Assembly: GCF_024213195.1 (NCBI RefSeq)
Contig: NZ_JANAVF010000004.1
Coordinates: 1-64,000 of the forward strand
Origin: Streptomyces sp. TBY4
GTDB taxonomy: Bacteria > Actinomycetota > Actinomycetes > Streptomycetales > Streptomycetaceae
Direction of reading: 5' to 3'
Length of the DNA stretch: 64,000 bases
The translations under genes were made by a program, and so were the position numbers. Below, in pieces: positions 1 to 9,380 of this stretch (within the stretch, counting starts at the first letter, position 1; each line of letters starts with the position of its first letter). A model generated the notes under the pieces. That model worked only from the letters and a program-made list of their open reading frames with translations. It was not told the origin of the DNA and made no database searches.

Positions 1-107
1 TGTTCGTCACACAACGATCTTGGACGCCCTGTCTGCGTTCCCGAACACATCGTCAGCATTCGGAATGACTCGTCTAGCCGCCGCAGGGCTGTGGTCCCCG
101 GTGGCGC

Positions 108-1208
108 TCAGAGCTTGCGCAGACTCAGCTTCTGCACCTTGTGGTCCGGGCCCTTGCGGACGACGAGGGTGGCGCGGCCGCGGGTCGGGGCCACGTTCTC
201 CAGCAGGTTGGGCTTGTTGATGGTCCGCCACATCGTCTGCGCGTACTCCAGCGCCTCCTCCTCGGAGACCTGGGTGTACTTGCGGAAGTAGGAGAAGGGG
301 TTCTGGAACGCCGTCTCGCGCAGCTTGCGGAACCGGTTGAGGTACCAGCGCTCGATGTCCTCGGGGCGGGCGTCCACGTACACGCTGAAGTCGAAGTAGT
401 CGGCGAGGCCCACCCGGGTGCGGCCGTCCTTGCCGGGCATGGCCGGCTGGAGGACGTTGAGCCCCTCGACGATCAGGATGTCGGGCCGGCGCACGACGAG
501 CCGCTCGTCGGGGACGATGTCGTAGATCAGGTGGGAGTAGACGGGGGCCGTGACCTCGTCCTTGCCCGCCTTGATGTCGGCGACGAAGCGGGTCAGCGCG
601 CGGCGGTCGTAGGACTCGGGGAAGCCCTTGCGGGCGGTCAGGCCGCGCCGCTCCAGCTCCTTCATCGGGTAGAGGAAGCCGTCGGTGGTGACCAGCTCCA
701 CGCGCGGGTGCTCCGGCCAGCGGGCCAGGAGGGCCTGGAGGAGACGGGCCACGGTGGACTTGCCCACGGCCACGGAGCCGGCGACCCCTATGACGAAGGG
801 GGTGCCCTGCTGGGCACCGTGGCCGTTGCCCGCGTCGCCGAGGAAGGTGTTGAGGGTGCCGCGCAGGTTGCTGGTGGCGCCGACGTACAGGTTCAGCAGG
901 CGGGAGAGCGGCAGGTAGACGTCGCGGACCTCGTCGAGGTCGATGACATCGCCCAGTCCGCGAAGCCGCTCGACCTCGTCGGCCGTCAGCGGGAGCGGGG
1001 TGCGCTCGCGCAGGGCGCTCCACTCGGCCCTGGTCAGGTCGACGTAGGGGGAGGCCTCGTGGCCCCGGCGGCGCGTGGGGTGCGCTGCGTGTTCGGGGTG
1101 CTCGGGCTGCGGGGGCTGCTCGGGCTGCTGGGCCGGCGTGGGGGGCTCCGATCCGTCGGGGCGCTCCGTTGCGCGGTCCGGCGTGCTTCGTGGCGGCGAA
1201 GAGATCAC
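108..1208 (-). CDS. coaA: Type I pantothenate kinase
   Basis: CoaA phosphorylates pantothenate with ATP, the first and controlling step of coenzyme A synthesis in the cytoplasm. The P-loop [12 protein letters not shown] lies at residues 141-152, followed by TTDGF and the conserved [12 protein letters not shown] block, and the chain ends [12 protein letters not shown] as in other Streptomyces CoaA proteins. The GTG start ([10 protein letters not shown]) was chosen because the next 50 residues are still codon-biased; it gives 366 residues. The Pro/Glu/His-rich stretch up to residue 50 is an extension not present in E. coli CoaA. No good ribosome-binding site precedes this GTG, so the true start may lie further in. 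The family call is safe; the start is not. Confidence 0.93.
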   Translation of the reverse strand: MISSPPRSTPDRATERPDGSEPPTPAQQPEQPPQPEHPEHAAHPTRRRGHEASPYVDLTRAEWSALRERTPLPLTADEVERLRGLGDVIDLDEVRDVYLPLSRLLNLYVGATSNLRGTLNTFLGDAGNGHGAQQGTPFVIGVAGSVAVGKSTVARLLQALLARWPEHPRVELVTTDGFLYPMKELERRGLTARKGFPESYDRRALTRFVADIKAGKDEVTAPVYSHLIYDIVPDERLVVRRPDILIVEGLNVLQPAMPGKDGRTRVGLADYFDFSVYVDARPEDIERWYLNRFRKLRETAFQNPFSYFRKYTQVSEEEALEYAQTMWRTINKPNLLENVAPTRGRATLVVRKGPDHKVQKLSLRKL

Positions 1209-1488
1209 AGGGCCATTGTCACGGGTGACGGGCCGCCGTGGGTGGTGTGGTCGGTCACGTGGAGTGCGGGTCTTATGGCCCGGGGTGGGTGGGTTGTACG
1301 GGGGCGGATCTCGATCGGAGGGATCTGCGGTATCGGCGGGGTCACGATGCGCGGGCGCGTGGGTAATGGGTCGGCGGCCGCGACGGCGTCCCCGTACGGT
1401 GGTGATCACCGCAGTCCGGACCGCGCCCCGCTTTCGGGGCGCAGTCGTGTGCTGCCCATTCGCTGATCGTCCCGTGGGGGGAACCATC

Positions 1489-2262
1489 GTGCGCACCGCA
1501 CTCGTCCGCCGTACCGTCCTGTCCGCCTCGGCCCTGTCCCTGGCGCTGCTCGCCACGGCGTGCGGCGACTCGGGCACGACCGACGCGAAGGGCGACACCA
1601 AGCCGTCCGCATCCGCATCCGCTCCGGCGGCGGCCGCGGCGAAGGCGAAGACGGACGCCGAGCTCGGCGGCCTGATCGTGGCCCAGGCGGACCTGCCGGA
1701 CCACGTCCTCAAGGGCTCCACCCCGGAGGAGGCCCAGGCCGGCGCCGGGGCCACCAGCGACAAGCCCGCGTGCCTTCCGCTGGTCAAGGCCCAGTCCATG
1801 GCCGCGCAGGGCGCCGGCACCGGCACCGCGCGGGTCAAGGCCGTGGCCAAGCCGAAGGAGGCGGCCGCGGGCGCGAGCCCCGAGGAGAAGGCGAAGGCCG
1901 CGATGGAGGCCCTCGGCTCGACCGCCACCGCCATCACCCTGGAATCGTTCGGGGGCACGGGCGCGGCGGAGGCCTTCGCCTCGCTCAAGAGCGCGGGCGC
2001 GGCGTGCGCCGCCGGTTACGCGGCGACCCAGGCCGGCGAGACCGGCAAGGTCACCAAGGTCGCCGCCGGCACCCCCGTCACCGGTGGGGACGAGGCGCTC
2101 GCCTACACGGTCGTGGGCGACGCCGACGGCTCGCCGTTCACGACGCAGCTCGTGGTCGTGCGCCAGGGCAACACCCTCGCCACCTTCTCCGCCGTCAGCC
2201 TGGCCGGTACGGCCGAGCAGCCGACGGCCCTCGTCGCGGCGCAGCTCAAGAAGCTCGGCTGA
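1489..2262 (+). CDS. Putative secreted lipoprotein, function unknown
   Basis: The 257-residue product begins with a basic n-region, a hydrophobic core and the lipobox-like LLATAC, so it is predicted to be lipidated at the cysteine and anchored outside the membrane. A Ser/Ala/Lys-rich linker of about 30 residues follows, then a globular domain of about 190 residues that I do not recognise. The start GTG has a strong GGGGGGA ribosome-binding site. Downstream is a clear rho-independent terminator, so the gene is probably transcribed alone. It diverges from coaA across about 280 bases in which I see no clear operator. It may be a sensor-like or PknH-sensor-like lipoprotein; this is a guess. Confidence 0.8.
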   Translation: MRTALVRRTVLSASALSLALLATACGDSGTTDAKGDTKPSASASAPAAAAAKAKTDAELGGLIVAQADLPDHVLKGSTPEEAQAGAGATSDKPACLPLVKAQSMAAQGAGTGTARVKAVAKPKEAAAGASPEEKAKAAMEALGSTATAITLESFGGTGAAEAFASLKSAGAACAAGYAATQAGETGKVTKVAAGTPVTGGDEALAYTVVGDADGSPFTTQLVVVRQGNTLATFSAVSLAGTAEQPTALVAAQLKKLG

Positions 2263-2286
2263 CGGCTCCTCGCCCACGCGTCACCT

Positions 2287-2318
2287 CCGCCCCGGCGTCC
2301 ACGCCGGGGCGGTTTTTT
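2287..2318 (+). terminator. Rho-independent terminator after the lipoprotein gene
   Basis: An 11-bp perfect GC stem (2287-2297 with 2302-2312) closes a TCCA loop and is followed at once by six T residues. It lies 24 bases after the lipoprotein stop and before glmS, so it separates the two transcripts. Confidence 0.92.
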
Positions 2319-2370
2319 CGTCCGGTTCAGGTACCGGGCGCGGAGCCAACTACGGCGTACCCTGCGGCTT

Positions 2371-4221
2371 ATGTGCGGAATCGTGGGTTACGTGGGAGCG
2401 CAGTCGGCGCTCGATGTGGTCATTGCCGGGCTCAAGCGGCTGGAGTACCGCGGCTACGACTCGGCGGGTGTCGCCGTGCTCGCCGACGGGGAACTGGCCG
2501 CCGTCAAGAAGGCCGGCAAGCTGGTCAATCTGGAGAAGGAGCTGGTCGGGCACCCGCTGCCGGCCGGTTCCACGGGGCTGGGACACACCCGGTGGGCGAC
2601 CCACGGGGGTCCCACCGACGTCAACGCCCATCCGCACCTCGACAACTCGGGGCGCGTGGCCGTCGTGCACAACGGGATCATCGAGAACTTCGCCGCGCTG
2701 CGGGCCGAGCTGGCCGGGCGCGGCCACCGGCTGGAGTCCGAGACGGACACCGAGGTCGTGGCGCACCTGCTGGCCGAGCGGTTCGAGGCCGCGGGCGGGG
2801 ACCTGGCGGAGGCGATGCGGCAGGTGTGCCGGCGGCTCGACGGGGCCTTCACGCTGGTCGCCGTGCACGCGGACCAGCCGGACGTGGTGGTCGGCGCGCG
2901 CCGGAACTCGCCGCTCGTGGTGGGCGTCGGGGAGGGCGAGAACTTCCTCGCCTCCGACGTGGCCGCCTTCATCGCGCACACCCGGTCCGCGATCGAGCTG
3001 GGGCAGGACCAGGTCGTGGAGCTGCGCCGCGACGGGGTCACGGTGACCAACTTCGACGGTACGGCCGCGAACGTGCGGGCGTACCACGTGGACTGGGACG
3101 CCTCGGCGGCCGAGAAGGGGGGCTACGACTACTTCATGCTCAAGGAGATCGCCGAGCAGCCGAAGGCCGTGGCCGACACCCTCCTCGGCCGGATCGACGC
3201 GAACGGCCTGCTGACCCTCGACGAGGTGCGCATCCCCGACTCGGTGCTGCGCGAGGTCGACAAGGTCGTGATCGTGGCGTGCGGTACCGCGTACCACGCG
3301 GGGATGATCGCGAAGCTGGCCATTGAGCACTGGACGCGCATCCCGTGCGAGACGGAGCTGGCCAGCGAGTTCCGCTACCGCGACCCGATCCTGGACCAGC
3401 GGACGCTGGTGATCGCGATCTCGCAGTCCGGCGAGACGATGGACACCCTGATGGCGCTGCGGCACGCCCGCGAGCAGGGCGCCAAGGTGCTGGCCATCTG
3501 CAACACCAACGGCTCGACGATCCCGCGGGAATCGGACGCCGTGCTGTACACGCACGCCGGACCCGAGGTGGCCGTCGCCTCGACGAAGGCGTTCCTGACC
3601 CAGCTCGTGGCCTGCTACCTGGTCGCCCTCTACCTCGGGCAGGTCCGGGGCACGAAGTGGGGCGACGAGATCCGGTCCGTGATCCGGGAGTTGTCGGACA
3701 TCGCCGCGGCGGTGGACACCGTACTGGAGACGATGGAGCCGGTACGGGAGCTGGCGCGGTCGCTCGCCGACAAGAACACCGTGCTGTTCCTGGGACGGCA
3801 CGTCGGCTACCCGGTGGCGCTGGAGGGCGCGCTCAAGCTCAAGGAGCTGGCGTACATGCACGCCGAGGGCTTCGCGGCGGGCGAGCTCAAGCACGGGCCG
3901 ATCGCGCTCATCGAGAAGGACCTGCCGGTCGTGGTCGTCGTACCGTCGCCGCGCGGGCGCTCGGTGCTGCACGACAAGATCGTGTCCAACATCCAGGAGA
4001 TCCGGGCGCGCGGGGCGCGGACCATCGTGATCGCCGAGGAGGGGGACGAGGCGGTGGTCCCGTACGCCGACCACCTCATCCGCATCCCGGCCACCCCGAC
4101 CCTGCTCCAGCCGCTCGTGGCCACGGTGCCGCTGCAGGTGTTCGCGTGCGAGCTGGCGACGGCGCGCGGCAACGAGGTGGACCAGCCGCGTAACCTCGCC
4201 AAGTCGGTGACCGTGGAGTGA
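2371..4221 (+). CDS. glmS: Glutamine--fructose-6-phosphate aminotransferase (isomerizing)
   Basis: GlmS makes glucosamine-6-phosphate from fructose-6-phosphate and glutamine, the entry to UDP-GlcNAc and peptidoglycan. The N-terminal nucleophile Cys2 (MCGIVGYVG) starts the glutaminase domain, with HTRWATHG and the NGIIEN block. Two SIS sugar-isomerase domains follow (SQSGET; the CNTNGSTI and [10 protein letters not shown] segments; C-terminal NLAKSVTVE). Its 616 residues match the family. No ribosome-binding site is visible before the ATG; the start is fixed by the required Cys2. The glmS ribozyme of Firmicutes is absent. acpS follows 19 bases downstream, probably co-transcribed. Confidence 0.97.
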   Translation: MCGIVGYVGAQSALDVVIAGLKRLEYRGYDSAGVAVLADGELAAVKKAGKLVNLEKELVGHPLPAGSTGLGHTRWATHGGPTDVNAHPHLDNSGRVAVVHNGIIENFAALRAELAGRGHRLESETDTEVVAHLLAERFEAAGGDLAEAMRQVCRRLDGAFTLVAVHADQPDVVVGARRNSPLVVGVGEGENFLASDVAAFIAHTRSAIELGQDQVVELRRDGVTVTNFDGTAANVRAYHVDWDASAAEKGGYDYFMLKEIAEQPKAVADTLLGRIDANGLLTLDEVRIPDSVLREVDKVVIVACGTAYHAGMIAKLAIEHWTRIPCETELASEFRYRDPILDQRTLVIAISQSGETMDTLMALRHAREQGAKVLAICNTNGSTIPRESDAVLYTHAGPEVAVASTKAFLTQLVACYLVALYLGQVRGTKWGDEIRSVIRELSDIAAAVDTVLETMEPVRELARSLADKNTVLFLGRHVGYPVALEGALKLKELAYMHAEGFAAGELKHGPIALIEKDLPVVVVVPSPRGRSVLHDKIVSNIQEIRARGARTIVIAEEGDEAVVPYADHLIRIPATPTLLQPLVATVPLQVFACELATARGNEVDQPRNLAKSVTVE

Positions 4222-4240
4222 GCGAAGCGAGTTTGTAGTT

Positions 4241-4609
4241 GTGATTATCGGTGTGGGGATCGATGTTGCCGAGATCGAGCGGTTCGGCGCCGCGCTGGAG
4301 CGGACGCCGAACCTGGCGCAGCGGCTGTTCGTCGACGCCGAGTTGACCCTGCCGGGCGGCGGGAGGCGCGGTACCGCCTCGCTCGCCGCCCGGTTCGCCG
4401 CCAAGGAGGCGCTCGCCAAGGCGCTCGGCGCCCCCGCCGGGCTGCTGTGGACCGACGCCGAGGTGTACGTCGAGGCCAGCGGGCAGCCGCGGCTGCGCGT
4501 GTCGGGGACGGTCGAGGCACGGGCGAAGGAGCTGGGCGTGAAGTCCTGGCACATCTCCCTGAGCCACGACGCGGGCATCGCCTCCGCCGTGGTGATCGCG
4601 GAGGGATAG
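4241..4609 (+). CDS. acpS: Holo-[acyl-carrier-protein] synthase
   Basis: AcpS transfers 4'-phosphopantetheine from CoA to acyl carrier protein. At 122 residues it is the size of the AcpS family. The [12 protein letters not shown] motif carries the metal-binding Asp, and [11 protein letters not shown] carries the second acidic ligand. The C-terminal SWHISLSHD segment is also typical. The GTG start is the only one before the IIGVGID strand. It sits between glmS and the NAD(P)HX repair gene, and its CoA substrate depends on the coaA product encoded nearby. Confidence 0.95.
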   Translation: MIIGVGIDVAEIERFGAALERTPNLAQRLFVDAELTLPGGGRRGTASLAARFAAKEALAKALGAPAGLLWTDAEVYVEASGQPRLRVSGTVEARAKELGVKSWHISLSHDAGIASAVVIAEG

Positions 4610-4646
4610 CCGAGGGGTGGGGGTCCCCTTCGGGCAGGCTGGTGGC

Positions 4647-6044
4647 ATGCGTACTGCTTACAGCGTGGAGACCGTACGGGCCGCCGAGCGCGAGCTGATG
4701 GCCCGGCTGCCCGAAGGCACCCTGATGCGGAGGGCGGCGGGCGGACTGGCCGCCGTCTGCATCCGGCTGCTGCCCCGCGCGTACGGGGCCCGCGTGGTGC
4801 TCCTGGTCGGCCCGGGGGACAACGGCGGCGACACCCTCTACGCGGGCGCGAAGCTGGCCCGGCGCGGGGCCGGGGTGACGGCCGTCGCCATGGATCCGGA
4901 CCGGGTGCACGCGGGCGGGCTGGCGGCGCTGCGGGCCGCCGGCGGACGGCTCGCCGGGGCCGTGCCCGAGCGGGCCGACCTGGTGCTGGACGGGCTGGTC
5001 GGCATCGGCGGCCGGGGCCCGCTGCGGCCGGCCGCGGCCGCCCTGGTGGAGCGGATCCCGGCGGGCGCGGTGGTGGTCGCGGTGGACCTGCCGAGCGGGG
5101 TGGACGCGGACACCGGGGAGGTGGCCGGAGCGGCCGTGGCGGCCGACGTGACGGTGACCTTCGGGGCGTACAAGCCGGGGCTGCTGATCGACCCCGGGGC
5201 CTCGCGGGCGGGTGTGGTGCACCTGGTGGACATCGGGCTGGCCTTCGGGCCCCCGGAACTGGAGGCCCTGCAGCACGCCGACGTGGCGGGGCTGCTGCCG
5301 GAGCCGACGGCGTCGAGCGACAAGTACCGGCGGGGCGTCGTCGGGATCGTGGCCGGCTCCGCGCGGTACCCCGGCGCGGCGGTGCTCGCGGTGGCGGGGG
5401 CGCTGCGGGGCGGCGCGGGCGCGGTGCGCTACGTGGGGCCGCCGGCGGTGGCGGACGCCGTACTGGCCCGGTACCCGGAGACCCTGATCGGGACCGGCCG
5501 GGTGCAGGCGTGGGTGGTCGGGCCCGGGCTGGGCGACGAGGGCGGCCCGGAGGTGCGGGAGGCGCTGTCGCAGCCGGTACCGGTCCTGGTGGACGCGGAC
5601 GGGCTGCGCGGGCTGGACCCCGCCGGGCTGCGGGCCCGGTCGGCCCCGACCCTGCTGACCCCGCACGCGGGGGAGGCGGCGGCGCTGCTGGGGCTCGCGC
5701 GGGAGACGGTCGAGGCGGGGCGGCTGGCGGCCGCGGCGGGACTCTCCGAGCGGTACGGGGCGGTGGCGCTGCTCAAGGGGTCGACGACCCTGGTCGCCCC
5801 GGCCGGGCCCGGACCCGTCCGGGTGAACCCGACCGGGACCCCCTGGCTGGCCACCGCCGGGAGCGGGGACGTGCTGGCCGGGGTGGCCGGGTCCCTGCTG
5901 GCGGCTGGCCTTCCGGCCGTGGACGCCGGATCGGTGGCGGCGTACCTGCACGGCCTGGCGGCCCGCCTCACGGGGGGCCCGCTGCTGGCCCACCAGGTGG
6001 CGAAGGCGCTGCCGTCGGCGTGGCGGGAGGTGGGGCGCCGCTAG
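4647..6044 (+). CDS. nnr: Bifunctional NAD(P)HX epimerase/dehydratase
   Basis: This enzyme repairs damaged nicotinamide cofactors. The N-terminal YjeF domain (about residues 1-210) epimerises NAD(P)HX; it shows LVGPGDNGGDTLYAG and VAVDLPSGVDADTG. The C-terminal ribokinase-like domain (about 225-465) is the ADP/ATP-dependent dehydratase, with GSARYPGAAVLAVAGALRGG, LTPHAGE and TAGSGDVLAG. Length (465 residues) fits the fused bacterial form. The ATG at 4647 starts MRTAYSVETVRAAE; an in-frame ATG 30 bases upstream would add a non-conserved stretch. It is downstream of acpS by 37 bases and upstream of alr, an order common in actinobacteria. Confidence 0.94.
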   Translation: MRTAYSVETVRAAERELMARLPEGTLMRRAAGGLAAVCIRLLPRAYGARVVLLVGPGDNGGDTLYAGAKLARRGAGVTAVAMDPDRVHAGGLAALRAAGGRLAGAVPERADLVLDGLVGIGGRGPLRPAAAALVERIPAGAVVVAVDLPSGVDADTGEVAGAAVAADVTVTFGAYKPGLLIDPGASRAGVVHLVDIGLAFGPPELEALQHADVAGLLPEPTASSDKYRRGVVGIVAGSARYPGAAVLAVAGALRGGAGAVRYVGPPAVADAVLARYPETLIGTGRVQAWVVGPGLGDEGGPEVREALSQPVPVLVDADGLRGLDPAGLRARSAPTLLTPHAGEAAALLGLARETVEAGRLAAAAGLSERYGAVALLKGSTTLVAPAGPGPVRVNPTGTPWLATAGSGDVLAGVAGSLLAAGLPAVDAGSVAAYLHGLAARLTGGPLLAHQVAKALPSAWREVGRR

Positions 6045-6081
6045 GCGGGACTGGGCGCGGCGCCGTTGCCGGGGGCGCCGC

Positions 6082-6126
6082 CCCCGGACCCCTGCGCCTC
6101 AAACGCCGGCGGGGCTGGATTCGGCC
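6082..6126 (+). repeat. Dispersed 45-bp intergenic repeat, copy 1
   Basis: This 45-base segment between nnr and alr matches the reverse complement of 23085-23129 at 43 of 45 positions. The core is GCGCCTCAAACGCCGGCGGG. Shorter copies lie at 22969-22993 and 23024-23048. It is non-coding and probably belongs to the small intergenic repeats scattered through Streptomyces genomes. Confidence 0.85.
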
Positions 6127-6176
6127 GGGCCCCGCCTGTTCGGCCCGGTGGGTGGGGCTCTGAGAGACTGTGGGGG

Positions 6177-7313
6177 ATGAACGAGACAGCCGCGCGCGTG
6201 TACGCCGAGATCGATCTTGACGCCGTCCGGGCGAACGTACGGGCCCTGCGCGAGCGGGCGCCCCGCTCCGCCCTGATGGCCGTCGTCAAGGCGGACGCCT
6301 ACGGGCACGGGGCCGTGGCCTGCGCCAGGGCCGCGCAGGAGGCCGGTGCGGGCTGGCTCGGGACCGCCACGCCCGAGGAGGCGCTCGCGCTGCGCGCCGC
6401 CGGGCTCGAAGGGCCGATCCTGTGCTGGCTGTGGACCCCCGGCGGGCCCTGGCGGGAGGCCGTGGAGGCCGGTATCGACGTGTCCGTCAGCGCGATGTGG
6501 GCCCTCGACGAGGTACGGGCGGCTGCCCGCGCCGCCGGCCGGACGGCCAGGATCCAGCTCAAGGCCGACACCGGCCTCGGCCGCAACGGCTGCCAGCCCG
6601 CCGACTGGGAGGCCCTGGTCACCGCGGCCGTCGCCGCCCAGTCCGAGGGGACCGTCCGCGTCACCGGCGTCTGGTCGCACTTCGCCTGCGCCGACGAGCC
6701 CGGACACCCGTCCATCCAGCTCCAGCTGTCCGCCTTCCGCGACATGCTCGCGTACGCCGAGAAGGAGGGCGTCGAGCCCGAGGTCCGGCACATCGCCAAC
6801 TCGCCGGCCACCCTCACCCTCCCCGAGTCCCACTTCGACCTCGTCCGCTGCGGCCTGGCCGTCTACGGGGTCTCGCCCGCGCCCGAGCTCGGCACCCCCG
6901 CCCAGCTGGGCCTGCGGCCCGCGATGGCGCTCAAGGCCTCCGTCGCGCTGGTCAAGACCGTGCCGGCCGGGCACGGGGTCAGCTACGGGCACCACTACGT
7001 CACCGACCACGAGACCAGCCTCGCGCTGATCCCGGCGGGCTACGCCGACGGAGTCCCGCGGCAGGCGTCCGGGCGCGGCCCGGTGCTCGTCGGCGGCCGG
7101 GTCCGTACCGTCGCCGGGCGCGTCGCCATGGACCAGTTCGTGGTCGACCTGGAGGGGGACGAGGCCCGCGTCGGCGACGAGGCCGTCCTCTTCGGGGACG
7201 CGGAGCGCGGCGAGCCCACCGCCGAGGACTGGGCTCAAGCGGCGTACACGATCGCCTATGAGATCGTCACCCGTATCGGGGGCCGGGTTCCCCGGGTGTA
7301 CCTCAACAGCTGA
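6177..7313 (+). CDS. alr: Alanine racemase
   Basis: Alr is a PLP enzyme that makes D-alanine for peptidoglycan. The PLP lysine lies in MAVVKADAYGHG near the N-terminus. LKADTGLGRNG, the SHFACAD block and the second catalytic tyrosine in GHGVSYGHHYVT are all present. The C-terminal beta domain includes GRVAMDQFVVDL. The ATG at 6177 follows a GGGGG ribosome-binding site; it gives 378 residues, normal for the family. A longer in-frame ORF upstream only reads into the intergenic repeat. Confidence 0.96.
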   Translation: MNETAARVYAEIDLDAVRANVRALRERAPRSALMAVVKADAYGHGAVACARAAQEAGAGWLGTATPEEALALRAAGLEGPILCWLWTPGGPWREAVEAGIDVSVSAMWALDEVRAAARAAGRTARIQLKADTGLGRNGCQPADWEALVTAAVAAQSEGTVRVTGVWSHFACADEPGHPSIQLQLSAFRDMLAYAEKEGVEPEVRHIANSPATLTLPESHFDLVRCGLAVYGVSPAPELGTPAQLGLRPAMALKASVALVKTVPAGHGVSYGHHYVTDHETSLALIPAGYADGVPRQASGRGPVLVGGRVRTVAGRVAMDQFVVDLEGDEARVGDEAVLFGDAERGEPTAEDWAQAAYTIAYEIVTRIGGRVPRVYLNS

Positions 7314-7329
7314 GTGAGGGGCGGGCGGC

Positions 7330-8475
7330 GTGGGCGAGAACTGGCGTAAGGCGGGTTGGGCGGGCGCCGCCATCGGCGTGATAGCCGCCGGCGCCGCGGC
7401 CGGGGTCGCGGTCGAACGGATCACCGTCGACCGGAGCATGCGCATGAGGGCGCGCCTCGCCCTCGACGCGACCGCGGACTACGGATCCCTGCGCGGAGCC
7501 CCCGGTACCGCGTGGGCCGAGGACGGCACCGCGCTCTACTACGAGGTGGACGAGCTGCCCGAGGACGGCAAGCTGCGCCGGCTGCGCCGCAAGGCCCCGG
7601 TCCGGCCGACCGTGGTGTTCTGTCACGGCTACTGCCTCGCCCAGGACTCCTGGCACTTCCAGCGCGCGGCCCTGCGCGGAGTGGTCCGCGCCGTCTACTG
7701 GGACCAGCGCAGCCACGGCCGCAGCGGGCGCGGCCTGTCCCAGGCCGACGGCGGGCCGGTCACCTTCGAACAGCTCGGCAGGGATCTGAAGGCCGTCATC
7801 GAAGCAGCCGCCCCCGAAGGCCCGCTGATCCTGGTCGGTCACTCGATGGGCGGAATGACCATCATGGGACTGGCCCAGGAGTTCCCCGGCCTCGTCCGGG
7901 ACCGGGTGGCCGGTGTGGCACTGGTCGGCACCTCCAGCGGCCGGCTGGACGAGGTCACGTACGGGCTGCCCGCCCTGGGCTTCAGCACGGTGCGGCGGCT
8001 GCTGCCCGGGGTGCTCAAGGCGCTCGGCTCGCAGGTGGAGCTGGTGGAGAAGGGCCGCCGGGCCACCGCCGACCTGTTCGCGGGGATGGTCAGGGCGTAC
8101 TCCTTCGCCTCGCGCGAGGTCGATCCCGCCGTCGCCCGCTTCGCCGAGCGGCTCATCGAGTCCACCCCCATCGACGTGGTCGCCGAGTTCTACCCGGCCT
8201 TCCAGACGCACGACAAGACGGAGGCACTCCAGCGGTTCGCGGACATCCCCGTCACCGTCATCGCCGGGGACCGCGACAGGGTCACCCCGCCCGACCACAG
8301 CCGGACCATCAAAGAAGCGCTGCCCGCCGCCGAGCTGGTCGTCCTGGAGAGCGCCGGGCACCTGATGATGCTGGAGCAGCCGGACACCGTGACCCGGCTG
8401 CTGACCGAGCTGCTCGCGCGCACCGGGACGGTGCCCGCAGCGGCTAACGTTGGCGGGCATGGAAGAAGTACCTGA
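7330..8475 (+). CDS. Alpha/beta hydrolase, membrane-anchored
   Basis: The 381-residue protein starts with one hydrophobic segment (about residues 10-30, rich in Ala/Gly), so it is probably anchored to the membrane. The hydrolase fold follows: oxyanion region FCHGYC, nucleophile elbow GHSMGGM with the Ser, an Asp in IAGDRDRVTPP and the catalytic His in LESAGHLMMLEQPD. The substrate cannot be deduced. The GTG start lies 16 bases after alr, and the end overlaps the start of tsaE by 17 bases, so the alr-hydrolase-tsaE run is probably one operon. Confidence 0.9.
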   Translation: MGENWRKAGWAGAAIGVIAAGAAAGVAVERITVDRSMRMRARLALDATADYGSLRGAPGTAWAEDGTALYYEVDELPEDGKLRRLRRKAPVRPTVVFCHGYCLAQDSWHFQRAALRGVVRAVYWDQRSHGRSGRGLSQADGGPVTFEQLGRDLKAVIEAAAPEGPLILVGHSMGGMTIMGLAQEFPGLVRDRVAGVALVGTSSGRLDEVTYGLPALGFSTVRRLLPGVLKALGSQVELVEKGRRATADLFAGMVRAYSFASREVDPAVARFAERLIESTPIDVVAEFYPAFQTHDKTEALQRFADIPVTVIAGDRDRVTPPDHSRTIKEALPAAELVVLESAGHLMMLEQPDTVTRLLTELLARTGTVPAAANVGGHGRST

Positions 8476-8989
8476 CTCGGAAACGCACGTCACCGTCGGC
8501 TCGCCCGACGCCATGCAGGACCTCGGGCGCCGGATCGCCGGGCTGCTGCGCCCCGGCGACCTCGTCCTGCTGACCGGGGAGCTCGGCGCCGGGAAGACCA
8601 CCCTGACCCGCGGCCTCGGCGAGGGCCTGGGCGTGCGCGGGGCCGTGACCTCGCCGACCTTCGTGATCGCCCGGGTCCACCCGCCGCTGACCGGCGGTCC
8701 GGCGCTGGTGCACGTGGACGCGTACCGGCTGGGCGGCGGGCTGGACGAGATGGAGGACCTGGACCTCGACGTCTCGCTGCCCGAGTCCGTGGTGGTCGTG
8801 GAGTGGGGCGACGGCAAGGTCGAGGAGCTGTCCGACGACCGGCTGCACGTGGTGATCCGCCGGGCGGTGGGCCACGAGGAGGTCCTCGACGACGTGCGCG
8901 AGGTCGTGGTCCGCGGCATCGGTGCGCGCTGGTCGGCCGGGGCGGGTCTGGAGAGCCTCGCGGGAGTCCTGTCGGCGGAGCAGGCGTAG
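8459..8989 (+). CDS. tsaE: tRNA t6A biosynthesis ATPase TsaE
   Basis: TsaE is the P-loop ATPase that works with TsaB and TsaD to place threonylcarbamoyl on A37 of ANN-decoding tRNAs. The Walker A motif GELGAGKTTL is followed by TSPTFVI, the HVDAYRL metal site and VVEWGD. It has 176 residues from the ATG at 8459; a TTG three codons earlier is also in frame. The C-terminal 50 residues are longer than in E. coli TsaE. Its partners tsaB and tsaD lie 1-2.3 kb downstream, separated by a small gene and a minus-strand gene. Confidence 0.93.
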   Translation: MEEVPDSETHVTVGSPDAMQDLGRRIAGLLRPGDLVLLTGELGAGKTTLTRGLGEGLGVRGAVTSPTFVIARVHPPLTGGPALVHVDAYRLGGGLDEMEDLDLDVSLPESVVVVEWGDGKVEELSDDRLHVVIRRAVGHEEVLDDVREVVVRGIGARWSAGAGLESLAGVLSAEQA

Positions 8990-9072
8990 CGCGGCGCGGC
9001 CATAAACGTTCCGACAAGTCGTCGGGAAGATATTGCGCGGGCGGTGGGGCGCGTGGTCACATGGTACGGAGG

Positions 9073-9091
9073 GCTGGTTAGGCGTACCTAA
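9073..9091 (+). promoter_or_regulatory. Candidate iron box (IdeR/DmdR-type operator)
   Basis: The segment contains TTAGGCGTACCTAA, an inverted repeat TTAGG-CGTA-CCTAA. Against the actinobacterial iron-box consensus as I remember it (TTAGGTTAGGCTNACCTAA), 14 or 15 of 19 positions agree. It ends 30 bases before the start codon of the small gene at 9122, a position suited to repression. Binding is inferred, not shown. Confidence 0.5.
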
Positions 9092-9121
9092 GTACGGGCT
9101 GGCCCCGGCCAGGAGGCAGCC

Positions 9122-9310
9122 ATGTCGGCAAGAGGAGCAGCGGGCACCCCCCGCCCGTCCGCCGTGTCCATGGGGGCGCTGCTCGCCGCGGGCGCCGCCG
9201 CCACCGCCGTGTCGACGCCGCCGGTACGGGAACACGCGCCGGAGCCCGATCCCGTACGGGACGGGGCGCAGGACGGCGAACAGGCCGCCCCGGAGTCCGA
9301 AGCGGCCTGA
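9122..9310 (+). CDS. Small 62-residue protein of unknown function
   Basis: An AGGAGG ribosome-binding site 7 bases before the ATG supports translation. The product has one short hydrophobic stretch (MGALLAAGAAATAV, about residues 17-30) followed by an acidic, Pro/Glu/Asp-rich tail. It could be a small membrane or secreted protein, but the hydrophobic part is short. The codons keep the G/C third-position bias of real genes. An iron-box-like inverted repeat lies just upstream, so iron-dependent expression is possible. No relative is recognised. Confidence 0.6.
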   Translation: MSARGAAGTPRPSAVSMGALLAAGAAATAVSTPPVREHAPEPDPVRDGAQDGEQAAPESEAA

Positions 9311-9380
9311 AGGGCTGGAGAGGGACCGGCCGCGCCGACGGCGGTTCCCCGTACGAGTGAACTTGGAGTGTCGCGCCGGT

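Noticed and set aside
2319..2370. glmS ribozyme
   Set aside because: Only 52 bases separate the terminator from glmS, and the ribozyme core is absent; it is a Firmicutes feature.
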